Source: Phoronis australis
Taxonomy: Eukaryota; Phoronida; Phoronidae
Direction: 5' to 3'
Assembly: GCA_002633005.1 (NCBI GenBank)
Contig: NMRA01000146.1
Location: 307,981 to 371,980 of the forward strand
DNA: 64,000 bases
The stretch's first letter is position 1. Each line of letters opens with the position of its first letter. The notes beneath the pieces were generated by a model that ran no database searches, had not been told where the DNA came from, and was given only the letters and a program-made list of their open reading frames with translations. Positions 1 through 11,315 of the stretch are shown piece by piece. The position numbers and the translations under genes were made by a program.

Positions 1-56
1 AGCACAAAACAAAAGTAGAATAGAACAGATTCGCACGGTAAAGTCAACGCAAAACC

Positions 57-223
57 AAGTGGCGGGAAACGCTTGCCTCCTAAAACGTCACTTCCGGAGT
101 AGCGGACGAGTAATTAATAAAATTACGAAAAGCTGTAATTAAGTGGAAAATATGTCTAGGATAACCAACCAACCTTATTTTAGCTCAAAACGACATGGAA
201 AAGGGTTGCCTTCGCCTTTAAAT
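57..223 (+). repeat. Dispersed direct repeat, copy 1
   Basis: This stretch of about 165 bp is matched with few differences by 9793-9955 in the same orientation. Both run from a GGCGGGAA start through the cgtctaggataaccaacc segment to the ttcgcctttaaa end. No coding potential is seen. The two copies lie 9.7 kb apart and flank the MAM gene and the THAP ORF. They could be two insertions of one short element or the ends of something larger. I see no element boundaries that decide this. Confidence 0.75.
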
Positions 224-1734
224 CACGTTGCATACCAATAGAAAGCTCAATCATTCCCCTTTACAACAATACCACATTCTGTCAATAAATTGATGATATG
301 CTCAATGACTTAGCTGCCAAAAATTGTTTTGCCTTAAAGTTAATGATACAAATTTCCCTGTTTTGTCAAGGAACATAGTCGAGGAAAGAAAGACTGTGAA
401 TACGGATAAGAGAAAATTCAAGAGTACATCACCTAATTATCAGTGCATGGCTTACTCTTAGAGGACCATGGCTAGGATATTGTTGTTAGGGTCTCCGTTT
501 GTGCAACATACATGTAGGTCGTCTAAACGCACTTGAAAATGTGCACTTAATAATTTTTACATGTATTTCCAAAATTCGAGAAAATTTCAAATTTAGTGCG
601 ACAATTTTGCGTATGCAAAACTATTTTTTCCAGAGACTTCTCTCAGGAAAGATATAACGGAAACAACTCTCGCTCTGTGATTTGTTTTCTTGAAATTAAA
701 TATCACTTGAGAAATGTTGATGACCTAACAGATACACTGTAACACCTACTGCAGCGCATTTCCTGATCTTTGAAAGCAACTATTTTTGATATTTAGGGGC
801 CCAGCCCTTGAATGGAGCCATTGATGATATTAAAGTGACCACCATTTTCGTGTTTTTATTGACAAATTGTTAAGGGACAGCTCACGGAGAGAGGACCCAA
901 TATTGGAATCGATTATTTTTATTTTCCTATGTCAATCGTGCAACCGGCTTTAATGTTGAGGGAGTTCTCTACTTGCAGGGTCGAACGACGATGGAATGAA
1001 CTGTGACTCTTTTCCAAGCTTAATGATGTTTATGCCTTCATTTTAAAGTGTCCCATTTAGGGCGGGACGCTTTGTGGGTGGGGAGGTTCGGGGGAATTGT
1101 CCTTTGGTCCCTCTATACATGTACATGAAAATCCGACACTGTCAAGTATTCACGAGGAGAAGTTGAAATTCCAAATTCTCCAAAGGCAAAACGTTCGTGC
1201 ACAGCACAGCAGCATCAAGACATTCGACCCAAACTTCCAAAAACGTGAGAAATACAAAAGGACTGACCGCACTCAAAAAGGTGAAATTTTGAAGAACGTG
1301 GAAACCACTATTTGTGAATTACACAAAAATAACCATTTCTGATGATTATTTATAAACTAATGTAACTTCTTTCCCATAGTATCAAAAGAATAGTGTTTCT
1401 TTTTAAGATCGTTACTAGGAGTTGTTTGTAAGGAATTCGCACAAGTCGAAAAGACTGTCGAGTCTACGATTTGTGAAGACCGGGTACATATACATTGTAC
1501 ATGTACATGTTGAATGGGGGTTCTCAAAACATTCGCATTCATAAACAAAGAATTCAGCGTTTTTGGAGTCCAAGTTTGACTCGTGAGCCGTTATAGGTAC
1601 ACTGTACGTATAAAATGAGCAAAATTATAACTTAATACGAATTCCCAATCTCCCGTGTTCCCCGGCTACCCATCAAAAATCTGTAAGCATTCCTGCAGAA
1701 ATTGCTTTTAATATACCGTTACAATAAACAAAAA
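224..1734. other. Non-coding stretch, nothing recognised
   Basis: Short open frames occur but none has a recognisable domain, a signal peptide or a convincing splice context. Several tacatgta-type palindromes are present. The missing N-terminal half of the MAM domain (see 3742-4001) was looked for here and not found. Confidence 0.4.
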
Positions 1735-2535
1735 ACGAAATAATTAAATGTGTAATAATAAACTCATTGCTTATTAACCTTGAAAGGTTGTCGTTGCACT
1801 TCTTTGATGTTTTTAGTTTCTAGTAGAATTGCGCAATGAATTTTTGTTCTTCAGCATTGAATCGTTGGCTTTCCATTCACAGACGGAATGCGTCACGACT
1901 GACGCACCTTCGTTAAAAATAAGGTATTACCAAGCAGTAGGTCTGCGCAGAATCTGAGTGATCCACGAGAACTGAATTTGAACTGCAAGCTTTGAAGTAT
2001 GTACATTTTGTGACACACTCTGTACCATTTTCCCAGCCACCAGTACATGTGTACAATGTAATTGAACTACCCGCCGTGTTTCAAAAAGGAACTTGAAAAG
2101 CCCCAAAGGCACTATACTAGGGACCTCGGTATTTCACCTTTTTAAAAAAATCCTTTTCCCGAAACTGGGTCTTTATAAAATTAATCTACATAAGCCTTAG
2201 AGCCAGCACAGACGGATAGGTACGAGGTAAGCTGCCTGTATCGAGTGAATCATAGCCGAGCTTTTAGTTCATCGAATTTCGTATCTCAGCTACAGTTACA
2301 TGTACTTAAGACAGCTCCCAGCTATACCCGTCAGTGCGCTGGGCCTGGGCCCATTCTTACTGTCAGTCAAACTTAACTGATTCACGGGTTACTCAAATCC
2401 TGATGGCTGCATCACTGGTATGTCGGCATCGGGAAAACGGGGGGAGGTCATGGCCATAACAAGGAAGGGGGAGAGGTAGTTTGTCGAAGTCGAATTGGTT
2501 TGTGCCCCCCCCCCCTCCCAATAATGTTTGCCTTC
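1735..2535 (+). repeat. Diverged 0.8-kb repeat, copy 1
   Basis: It aligns in the same orientation with about 56040-56890. Shared blocks include the ttaacctTGAAAGGTTG segment, the ttttttgttcttca block, the agccaccag segment, and the actcctgatggctgcatc and tttgtgccccccc segments near the end. The copies are well diverged, with many indels, and no intact frame is conserved between them. It is best read as an old dispersed element of unknown class; the two ends are approximate. Confidence 0.65.
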
Positions 2536-2989
2536 CTACGGAGCTGAACTTCAATACTCCAACTGAGTACGCAACATTCACTTTGAGACCAAACCCTGTT
2601 TGGCAACAAAGTTACTAAATTCAATAATCATTTATTGGCGGAATGTGATATTTTTGGAAAGGGGAATGACTGGAATTTTTCATTTGTATACAGTAGGATT
2701 TAAGTAATAAAAACACCGGCGACTGAATACAAATTTCCAAACTTTTGCTGAGGTGTTGATTTGCATGCTCCTGACTATGCCAATCAACATGTACACTATA
2801 TAGCAGTTGTGTAACTAAACAGCAATGCTATCTGCACACAAAACTCGTTCTTAAAAAAATTAACAATTTTCAACGTTCCTCATATTACTATCGTCGCTAT
2901 AGGTTGCGTTTCTGCACCATTTTGACCGAGCAATCACTGAGATACGGAATTAACGTGCAAGTTCGTCTTGAAACAGAAACAAAAATAGG

Positions 2990-3560
2990 TACATGTACTC
3001 ATACATACGGTAAAATTTCATTAACTTCGACTGGTTCGAGCTAATCATTTATTAATCTCGACCGTACGTTCACAAGTCAACTCAAACAAAACGTCCGACA
3101 TAATGTCTGTTCTACATGTATGTAGACAGAGCTGCGAAGCCTTGACTTGTGATGAACTCTTCAGTCACATTTAACAACCGACTCTCTATTGACAAACGCT
3201 GTAACTGCTGAATCCCTAGCTGCAACACAACTCAACTCTAACTCAACTTCAACATCAATTGGCTCACAGTTCTCTTGGTATTTTTAGCTTCTTAGAATGT
3301 CCTGGAACATTTCACCAGCAAACAAACACATTCTGGAACTTCTCATCAACCCACTCTAGAAGTTTGCGGGTTTTTCTAAACATAAACAAGGCGCTAAAGT
3401 ATTCCAAACTATGGTTTTATTTTTTAATTAATAATGTGATGGAATGTCCTCTTGTTTTCGATTGTAAACAACTCACATCATCACTTGCCTGACCATATGG
3501 GTCATCCTCGTGGAATGTTCTCTAGTATTCTATTGCAAACAAATCGCCTGGAAGCCTGGT
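2990..3560 (-). mobile_element. Decayed LTR-like element, inverted copy of 40300-40950
   Basis: Read on the minus strand, this region follows the plus-strand element at 40300-40950 over most of its length. The best-kept block is the 3' part: aagttcatcacaagtcaagg, then cagacattatgtcggacg, tttgtttgag and gattaataaatgatta. The upstream half keeps several degenerate TTCnnGAA motifs like the heat-shock-element cluster of the other copy. It is more diverged than the 40-kb copy and shows no internal coding region, so it is probably a solo LTR or a dispersed promoter fragment. Confidence 0.6.
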
Positions 3561-3741
3561 CCATGGTTTACGTCAATCAAGTGATATCTGCTACTACAAA
3601 ATAAGACTTATAGACCAAACCTAGTGTCTCCCTACTCCTAACAACATGGACTTTCATTGAAAGCAGAAGCACTGCAGGTTTCTGTGCGTCTCCGCAATAC
3701 ATTGGAAAAGCACTAGACTCATTGTTACGTCGTCTCCATAG

Positions 3742-4001
3742 GGGGCTATTACGTGTACTTGGAAACGACAAACGTAAAGCACAGATCGATGGCGAGACTG
3801 TATTCATGTAACTACACTCACAATGGGTCGACGGAACTGCAGTTCTGGTACCACATGAAGGGTGTATTCTTGGGCAGTCTCAATGTTTACGAAATGGTGG
3901 TTACCAACGCGACGGAAAAGCTGGTGTGGTCAAAGAGCGACGAGCAGGCTGACGACTGGATCGAGGCTCGGATCAACCTAACTACTTCAGGGCCCTTCCA
4001 G
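3742..4001 (+). CDS. MAM-domain exon of a type I membrane protein
   Basis: The translated exon carries the central part of a MAM domain: a GYYVYLETT start (MAM domains usually show a GHYMYVETS-like strand), ARLYS, LQFWYHMKG, GSLNVY, LVWSKSDEQADDW and ARINL. MAM domains are extracellular adhesion modules of about 160 residues found in meprins, neuropilins and receptor tyrosine phosphatases. The exon follows a tag acceptor at 3739-3741, since an in-frame stop lies further upstream. It ends at CAG before gtttgt, phase 0, and joins 4780-4915 in frame. The N-terminal half of the domain, with its usual CDFE segment, is not in this exon and must lie upstream, perhaps outside the window. Ligand and function are unknown. 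Confidence 0.8.
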
Positions 4002-4779
4002 GTTTGTGGAAGCGTCCCATGTTAGTTTAAGCTTGTAACAACTGTTTGACAAGCTAACCGCGCATTATATTTCATTTAGAGAGACCTTATCTTACGTTAC
4101 ACGGCGTTCGGCGTATTTTTACAAGGACCAATTGCTGGGGCCGATCGAATGTTCACGTTCCATTAAGACTTTGATGGATGATGTCTATTGATCAGTTAAA
4201 AGTGATTTTGTTTTAAATACAGCATGCGTTATACACTTCTTTTAAATAGACATTTTCCAACTTGCTTCAGTGGTCACACCTGTTTTCACTGTAGCGACTG
4301 TCGGGATACCTTCGAGTGACGAACTAATATCGTGATCCATAGCGTTGTTATTTTGTTGCATAATTAAAAGCGATTGCTTTCATATAATTCGTGCCTCAGA
4401 AACACATCCCAGATTCACATTCAGTGTAAGGTAAGGTTTCTAAGACATGTGAAAGTTTTAGTCTATCGTTATGTTGTTCCCTCGGTGCTCTCGCCGTGAC
4501 GTAATGTGCTGTAAAAACGCTAATCAATGTGTGATTTGACGTTCATGCCGCGTTTACTTGTGCAATTATTCTTGTCTTCGTGAATTGCTTAAACATTACT
4601 TCCTTCGTAGCTATAACATAACGAAAATGCTTAAGAAGGAAGGCTTTATTGTGGCCTGGTTATTCTAAGCAATAGATCCTCAGTACACATAAAATTACAC
4701 GATTAGATTGGGTTAAAACTTTAATAGCTTCTGGTTTTTACTAAACAAGTGAAATCACACATGGCGCGTCGTTTTCCAG

Positions 4780-4915
4780 ATTTTGTTCGAGGCAACGGTT
4801 GGCTCGTGGTTTTCAGACATCGCAATTGACGACATAGCAGTCATCCTTAAAGGTCTGCACGAGACGTCAACGAAAGACTCTCATGGTGATGTCGGAACGA
4901 CACAAAGCGAGCCTG
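4780..4915 (+). CDS. C-terminal MAM exon plus stalk
   Basis: After the acceptor tttccag this exon reads ILFEATVGSWFSDIAIDDI, the end of a MAM domain, where the D-IAIDDI strand is the family hallmark. It continues into a Thr/Ser/Glu-rich stretch that looks like a membrane-proximal stalk. It starts in phase 0, matching the end of 3742-4001, and ends in phase 1 before a consensus gtaag donor. The joined reading frame has no stop. The intron before it is 778 bp and contains nothing recognisable. Confidence 0.8.
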
Positions 4916-5528
4916 GTAAGCTTTTATTCCGCTACATGCTGATATAGCCGCAAGTACGACTGTATGTAAGTATATGTTTGTGAATTTGTTTACCTGCAAT
5001 AAAATTAAGCCGTATCTCGAAAGCACGTTGTTCAACATCGAGGAGTGTTCGCACAGGTCTATGAACTGAAATCCATGCTACTTTCGTTTATTAAAAGCCC
5101 GTGCTTCTTCAAATAATTTAAGAACTCTGGATTTAGAGCCTCTCCCCTGTGAAATTAGCCTCACTTTGTTCCTTACTTAATTGAGAAGTGATTTCTTGTG
5201 TTGGACACTACTTGGCACATAAAAACACCAGTCGTGGCAACCTAATTTTTTGGAATTTCAGCTAGGTAATTACAAATTGTTACTTCTTACACGAACGACA
5301 GACATCACCCCTAATTCGACACAGTAATGTCTTGAGGTCAATATCATAATGACGTGTGGCCAAATGTTTCGGATCAAAGTACGAAACTATTTATTTGACC
5401 GTCACCACTAAGATAGGTTCTCACTTTTGTCGATATCGATCGGTAATTTTAGTCAAACTCATATTGTATAGTTTGACACTTGCTACACGTTACACATGTA
5501 ACTGATAATTGTATCAAACTGTTTTCAG

Positions 5529-5908
5529 AATCAACAAACAGAAGAACAGAGAGGACAACAAAACCATTCCATCATAAGACCACTTCAGCCACAAACATTG
5601 AACATACATCACAGAGCACAATCTCCTCGAGAACTATTTATAGGTTCATCACCAAGACTGGGTTGTCGTCAGAAGAAATCGTGTTTGTTTCCATTGGGAT
5701 TGCTGTGTCCTTTTGTTTCTGGTCGGCAATATTTGTGCTGGTTATTTGGTACGTCAGGACTCACCCACGTTCTAAGTGGGAGATGATGAATATTAGTCAC
5801 CAGCTCCCCCTGACTGACTCCAACGGAGGCTTCGCCCCGGAAAAGGCCGAAGAAACATTTACAGATACATATTCAAACATCTCCTTTTCAGTTGAAACAG
5901 CTGCATAG
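5529..5908 (+). CDS. Last exon of the MAM receptor: stalk, TM helix, short tail
   Basis: The exon starts after tgttttcag in phase 1, as required by the previous exon. It encodes a Thr/Ser/Lys-rich stalk of about 50 residues. Next is one strongly hydrophobic segment of about 25 residues beginning IVFVSIGIAVSF and ending near VLVIWYV. A basic stop-transfer WYVRTHPRSK and a cytoplasmic tail of about 45 residues follow, ending at a TAG stop. The tail has one tyrosine in the context DTYSNI, which fits the YxN pattern bound by Grb2-type SH2 domains. This is suggestive only, because such short motifs are common. The protein is predicted to be a type I single-pass surface protein. It is transcribed in the opposite direction to the Ig/TSP1 receptor. 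Confidence 0.75.
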
Positions 5909-6239
5909 ATTTATACATGTACATTCGCTCTCTGTCAAATAATTGTCAAGCAGTGCAAATCTACATTCTCTTGTCCTCGGACTCTGACTAAATTTTTCAA
6001 TCAAGAAGATGTTCTTTCAATGCTCTATTTTACGAATTATTGGGACTTGATGTTGAATGTTCTGGTAGGTTGACTTAGGTACCCTGTGAAGTACAATATC
6101 TGGTCAGAATAATTGCACAGTCTGAAGCAAAATACAGATACACGTATTTCTTTAGTAGGCCGTTACTAACTTAAGTCTGGTGTGAGCTGATCGCCGACGT
6201 AAATTGCGAAGTTAATTGGACCGTTCATGTAGACCACTT
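5909..6239 (+). other. 3' flank of the MAM gene, nothing further recognised
   Basis: This stretch follows the stop codon of the MAM receptor and probably contains its 3' untranslated region. I see no canonical aataaa signal close to the stop and no coding feature. Confidence 0.3.
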
Positions 6240-6900
6240 AATGTATGAATGAGGTACCAACATCTGACCATAGGTGCACTTAGATGTTACCTCAGTACTG
6301 TGTATATACAGAAGTTGACGTCTGCCATTGTCTGCACTCTGGGTGAGACTCTTTGGGACCTTACAAGGGGGTCAAAATGGGCTAGATTATATATTCGAGG
6401 TACCGGCCAAATCTGATTTAAAGCGGACAATAGTACTCCATATAATATTGAATGACCCATGACAGACAAATTGCACTCTGGAATGGGTCCGGCAGAAACC
6501 AAAATAGGCCGCCCCAAAATGGACTAGCTCATACATCTGAGGCACCACAAAAAACAATTCCACGTCCTTCAATACATACCACTGATCACAAAATGCCGCA
6601 TGACTGACAAAATACTCTTTCGTTGTGCCCTCCAGTAACCCCCGAACATCGGTCAACCACCGTACGCCATATTGGGAACTTGAGCTAAATTAAATAATCG
6701 ATGTAACACCCAAAACTAATTTAAAACGATCAATAGTATCGCACTGAACACCGGATGACCCATGACCGATAAATTGCACTCTGTTAAATAGTCTAATATG
6801 CATTTTAAATCAGTTTTGACCGGTACTTCGAATATTTAGCGTAGGTCATATTTAGCGCCATTGAAAGGTCCCCAGGGGTCACACCCAAAGTGCAGACAAA
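6240..6900 (+). repeat. Imperfect internal repeats
   Basis: The block around 6410-6490 recurs at about 6715-6787, both with atttaaa, caatagta, gacccatgac and aaattgcactct in the same order. A weaker third copy is near 6580-6620. The phrase taccggccaa / gaccggtactt also recurs. The unit is irregular, about 150-300 bp, and has no coding capacity. It may be an old tandem array or parts of one degenerated element. Confidence 0.5.
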
Positions 6901-7504
6901 AGCAGATGGCCATTTTTGTATATGCTGAGGTGGACTTTATACGCTCCTGTGGTCAGTTTTAGGTTTCTCGTTCATCAACGCTTTGGGGTTGTCAGTTTAA
7001 TACCAGCTTCGGTAGTTACCGGCATCGATGTAAACGATTGGTGACGTAGTTGTCATCGAAATAATCGCAAAGTAATGCTAATGCCAGCCTCGAACCAAGC
7101 CTCAAGAATGCGGTTATCGGTTTAGCCATTTGAGGCTTGGTTATGAGAAATGAAGTATGTCGGAATTCTAACCCTTTTTTTCGGAAATCGCCGGAAGTTG
7201 CTTCAACTTTGCAGTATAATATAAAATGTAAACTAACGGTATATTGCAGCAATTAAGGTCTTAATTATTGCAAAACTGTTGTAATTTGATTGGAAAATAG
7301 ATTAATTCCTATGATACTATTAATAAAAAAATGTAAATAAGTACGCCAACAAACTTTATTTCAAAAAAAAGAAAAACAGTGACTTCTGCTTCATGAATGG
7401 CAGCAACAACGTCTATGAAAATAATTATAATCTACCTTTGTTCTAATGACGTCAATGCAGCGGCCAAACATTGAGCAGAAAATAATCCCAATAACCTGCC
7501 TCCC

Positions 7505-7643
7505 GTTCAGTTACTATAGGACCTCGCTAAAAAGCAAGACTTCGCGAGATTACGTGAGATATTGCCGTGCAATTTAAATGAGAACACGTGACTTTGACTA
7601 GGTTTTAGCTAGGTCCGAGCGTAGGTCCTAGCGTCTACTGAAC
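7505..7643 (+). mobile_element. MITE-like element, copy 1
   Basis: This 139-bp unit starts gttcag and ends ctgaac. Its ends form a terminal inverted repeat of about 25 bp with some mismatches (left arm with taggacctcgct, right arm with aggtcctagcg). It has no coding capacity. A near-identical unit follows after 15 bp at 7659-7796. The pair looks like a short non-autonomous DNA transposon inserted next to, or duplicated with, itself. Confidence 0.65.
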
Positions 7644-7658
7644 GCACGCCAGCCCCCC

Positions 7659-7796
7659 GTTCAGTAACGCTAGGACCTCGCTAAAAGCAAAACTTCGCGA
7701 GATTACGTGAGATATTGCCGTGCATTTTAAATAAGAGCACGTGACTTTGTCTAGGTTTTAGCTAGGTCCTAGCGTAGGTTCCAGCGTCTACTGAAC
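7659..7796 (+). mobile_element. MITE-like element, copy 2
   Basis: This second copy has the same orientation and the same gttcag/ctgaac ends. It shares the internal segments cttcgcgagattacgtgaga and tattgccgtgca with the first copy. Its left arm (gttcagtaacgctaggacct) pairs better with its right arm (aggttccagcgtctactgaac) than the left arm of copy 1 does. Both copies are followed by gcacgcca, so the duplicated unit includes a little flanking DNA. That favours tandem duplication over two separate insertions. Confidence 0.65.
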
Positions 7797-8416
7797 GCAC
7801 GCCACGCACGTTTAACTGGGTAAACCGATCAGTGCCATCTTGAGGCATGGGGGCGAGGCTGCGCTGATGGATCCCGTCCACGCAAAGATTTTTTTAATGT
7901 GACAATCTGAGAATATTTACTTGTGCAAATTGACATTAAATTTATTTCTAGTTTGATTTTAGATTATTCTAGGAAAATATATGAAATAGCAACGACAATA
8001 CACCTTAATTGTTCACGATAGCAGTGTCCCCTCGCGATAATTTCGTTGAGACCGAAGTTGACTGTTTGTACTGCACCGCAGCGTCGACACTCTGCTGTTA
8101 AATCCATCAGTCCTCTGTACTGCCCTGTTATCCGGCGCTGTTCACTTGAGTCCTGTTTTTTGGATGATTTTCGAGGTTTGTCCAGTACTTTAAATTGTCA
8201 AAAGGGGCCACTTGTTTTCAATTGGAAATTTGACGTGTCTAATGTTCAATATATCATTGAAACAACATAGTTTCAAATTTCTCGTTGATGACTAGTGGCA
8301 TTACTTGTTCGTGTGTATCCATTTAAAATGTGACTTTGACAGGCTGAGTGAGATTGAATGTACATGCAGAGGGATAACGAATCAGCGCATGCAAAGAGCT
8401 ACAATGTACGAGCTGA
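7797..8416. other. Non-coding stretch, nothing recognised
   Basis: Short frames only. No domain, repeat partner or RNA gene was recognised. Confidence 0.3.
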
Positions 8417-8700
8417 CCAGGGCCCGGTCTCCAATCTCCGTATTCAGACTCAAATCATACTCAAACTCACCCTTCATACTCAACTCGAGCACAGACTCAG
8501 CTTTGGTGTTTTCAATTTCATACTCTGTACTCGAAACTTCGAGAACGTACTCATTTTTCGAATATACTCGAAGCGAAGTGTATTTCATCTATATTTCGAG
8601 TACGATTTTGAGTAAAAATTCCGAGTACATGCTCCAAATTTCAAGTTTGGTTTGGCAGTGCGCTTGAAATCGTACTCAAAAATAAATACATGTACAGCAG
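8417..8700 (+). repeat. ACTCGA-rich repeat, inverted partner at 10470-10640
   Basis: It begins with ccagggcccggtctccaatc and then consists of degenerate repeats of the type (g)tactca-aac-tcgag over about 270 bp. Its first 45 bp or so match the reverse complement of about 10595-10640 (same ccagg, tccaatctc, gactca, tactcaaactc order). The end with cgtactcaaaa also matches the inner end of that partner. The two copies face each other across about 1.8 kb that contains the THAP ORF. No coding sequence is seen. Confidence 0.6.
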
Positions 8701-9438
8701 AGTTGAGGCACCGACAAATTATTCCAAAACCGAAAAAAGAAAATATCGCAAAACCACTGAGAGACACAGCAAATGTTTGGCAAATTTAACTCCTCATACC
8801 ATATTTAAGGGCTTGAGACAATAGTTTTCATTATAAATCTTCTTTACTTTGACCCGTCGAATCACAGCACTTCATTGCCGCCAACTTGTGATTTTCTTAC
8901 TACTATTCCTGGTAACTGGCGAATTATAATCCCAGGTCGACCATTCATTACAATTTATGTCAAACTCATCTGTGAGGAAGTGATTTCCTTGGTTGAAGTG
9001 CGTATGCAACGGTTTGTACGTTCCTAAAGACGAGGAAAGTTAAAAAAAAAACATTTTGCTTCCCTTTCAGGTACATTTCACATCATACTTTAGTCATCGA
9101 TAATTCCTCAATCCCAGAATGATATTCCAGATTTTCTTTGCCGATTTATACACTGTAAGTAGACGTCTCGTCCCGTTCTCTGATGAACTCTGAATGCTTG
9201 TACACGTAGTGTTTTTTAACTCACGCGCCAAATGTCAGCTAACTTGATACATCCCGGTAGGCCTAACATACAAAGATACAGTAGGCCATAACAATATTTT
9301 GACATCAGCGTAGGCCTACACGGCATTGGGTTCTATGCAAGAGAGAACAGGGGTTGACAAGGAACCAAACAACTGCGGCCCAAAAATGTCGACTGGAGTT
9401 TTGAGCTGACGTGGGCAACCGGCTTACAAGAGAAGAAC

Positions 9439-9687
9439 TCAACCGCTGGCAATTAAAGNTTCAGCGTACAAATCCCTTTCGTAATCGGACGGCAGAAAGT
9501 GCTTGCCACACACACGGTAATTCTCCACTGCTTTGTACGTTGCGTGGACGGGTAACGCTGCGTTCTTCACACGAACGAGCCAAGTACGGCGAAGTGTGTC
9601 ATCCATCGGAAAGCGATGCAAAGGCACTCCCAAAGCGCGCGTGAGCCGATAATTACTACATCCCGGTACGCAGCAACAGTGTGGCAT
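9439..9687 (-). CDS. THAP zinc-finger domain ORF
   Basis: The minus-strand frame starts MPHCCCVPGCSNY and continues with PLHRFPMD, a tryptophan in RRTWLVRV, and VCGKHFLPSDYERD. This is the C2CH THAP DNA-binding domain of about 80 residues: the CxxxxC pair near the start, the conserved Trp, and C-x2-H-F followed by DY. THAP domains occur in transcription factors and in P-element-like transposases. The frame stops soon after the DY motif, before the expected AVPT segment, close to an undetermined base at 9459. The coding sequence may continue in another exon, or the frame may be broken here. It sits between inverted repeats (8417-8700 and 10470-10640), so a transposon origin is possible. I see no transposase catalytic region nearby. 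Confidence 0.65.
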   Translation of the reverse strand: MPHCCCVPGCSNYRLTRALGVPLHRFPMDDTLRRTWLVRVKNAALPVHATYKAVENYRVCGKHFLPSDYERDLYAEXLIASG

Positions 9688-9792
9688 GTTGACTGACTAG
9701 TAAATGAAAGCGAACGACGACGGAACTTAACACAACCGAGGTAGAACAATGACTGACTCGGCAGCTCTCACAGTCAGACTATGTGAAAAGAA

Positions 9793-9955
9793 ATTGGCGG
9801 GAAGCGCTTGCCTCCTAAAACGTCACTTCTGGAAAAGCGGACGAATAATTAATATAATTACGAAAAGCTGTAATTAAGTGAAAAATACGTCTAGGATAAC
9901 CAACCAACCTTATTTTAGCTCAAAATGACATGGAAAAAGGTTGCCTTCGCCTTTA
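9793..9955 (+). repeat. Dispersed direct repeat, copy 2
   Basis: This is the partner of 57-223, in the same orientation. It includes cgcttgcctcctaaaacgtc and the ttattttagctcaaaa segment. The copies differ by scattered substitutions and small indels. Confidence 0.75.
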
Positions 9956-10469
9956 AAGCACATCCAAACTTTTGAAATTCGACCTCCCGTCAAAAAATAT
10001 GTGCAATTCGAACTCTCCCCTAAAAATGTTGGTTGCAGGCCTGTGATATGGTACCTGATGCCCGGGTCACCGGCCGACCGCTGTATATACATGTATCACT
10101 GAGAAAGAAAATTTTATTCGTTGGTGTGACCATGCCAAGTTTAGAAGTAAATGAGTCAAGCGTGGAAAATGAACTCATTTTCCCCCTGGCTAAATCAGGC
10201 ACTGAGATTATGGCCGCTCCGGTCCGGCCGACTGACTTTCGTTAATGTGATAAGATGTTATAAGACTATTGTATTGAAACTGAAAAAATGAATAACAGTT
10301 ACACAACACTCAGCATTCCACGTAATACGCTTGTAGTTGTAGTGACAGCACACGTTAATTAACGTTACATTAATGTAGGTGCTAGGGTAGTCTATGCGAA
10401 TAGGGAGCGCTGAATCAGCGCGACTTAGCGTGGTTTTGCATTTCACATCATAAAGAGCTCCATAGCAAC

Positions 10470-10640
10470 GCAAGTACGATTATCAGATTTTGAGTACGTT
10501 TGGAGTCTACTCAAAATGCGACACTAAATACGCTTTTGTGAGTACGACTCCAGTGAGCACGATTTTAAGTGTGAAATCTCGAGTTTGAGTATGAGTCTGA
10601 GTACCGAGATTGGAAGCCGCGTCCTGGTTGCCAGAAGTGA
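10470..10640 (-). repeat. ACTCGA-rich repeat, inverted copy
   Basis: Read on the minus strand it repeats the start and the cgtactcaaaa motifs of 8417-8700, but it is shorter. Together the two form a loose inverted pair around the THAP ORF. Confidence 0.6.
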
Positions 10641-11315
10641 GCGATAGCTCAGTGACCTGGCACCTCCCAAGGAGTAAAAATACGGTATCATTTTGACTGA
10701 ACTAGCCATCAGATCTCATAAAAACGAGACACTCCCTATTTCGCTCGATTGTTTTCCACATAACGTATGCTGACAGCGCAGCTATAGTTCACTCATGAGA
10801 CAGCAAGCTCATCTGGTATCGCTCCCTCTGTGCTGGCTCTCGTAAACGAGAGAGATGATATTCGCTAGGTGGTGCTTATGGAAAATGGATCCTATTTTAT
10901 TCATCAAGAGTGATTTCAACTCAATTGGGAGTGTGGATAACATCAAGGGGGCGCTTATGGACAAAGTGACCCATGTGGTAACCAAGTTAAACCTGGAGCT
11001 GGACTCACTAGTACCTTCGAAAGAATTTTACACACCACTAAAAATCTCGATTTCAGTAAGTGAAACATTGATTGTTAAATGTAATTGTGTAGCCTGACGT
11101 TGAGAATGGACGTTGTATTTTACCCTGCCATTAGGTCTCTACAATGATGCATTTGTCAAATATCGATGAGGCCCGCCAAATGACCGCAGTACAAGGGTCA
11201 CCGCAGGCAGGTGCATTAGAACCGAGCAACTGCCTCAAGCGACAGATATCTGAGCCCATGACAGGTCACGCCAAGGCGTGATAATGCGACAACAGTAGAA
11301 TAAACTGGTCGCTAA
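10641..11315. other. Non-coding stretch upstream of the Gypsy element
   Basis: An 80-codon open frame at 10855-11097 is bounded by a possible tag acceptor and a gtaagt donor, but its translation is not recognisable. It is left as a weak candidate exon. Nothing else is seen. Confidence 0.2.

Noticed and set aside
5598-5786. Second plus-strand frame inside the last MAM-receptor exon
   Set aside because: It overlaps the TM-encoding frame, which splices in phase with the MAM exons.
10869-11055. Possible plus-strand exon with tag acceptor and gtaagt donor
   Set aside because: The peptide is not recognisable and no partner exon is seen; splice motifs alone are too common.
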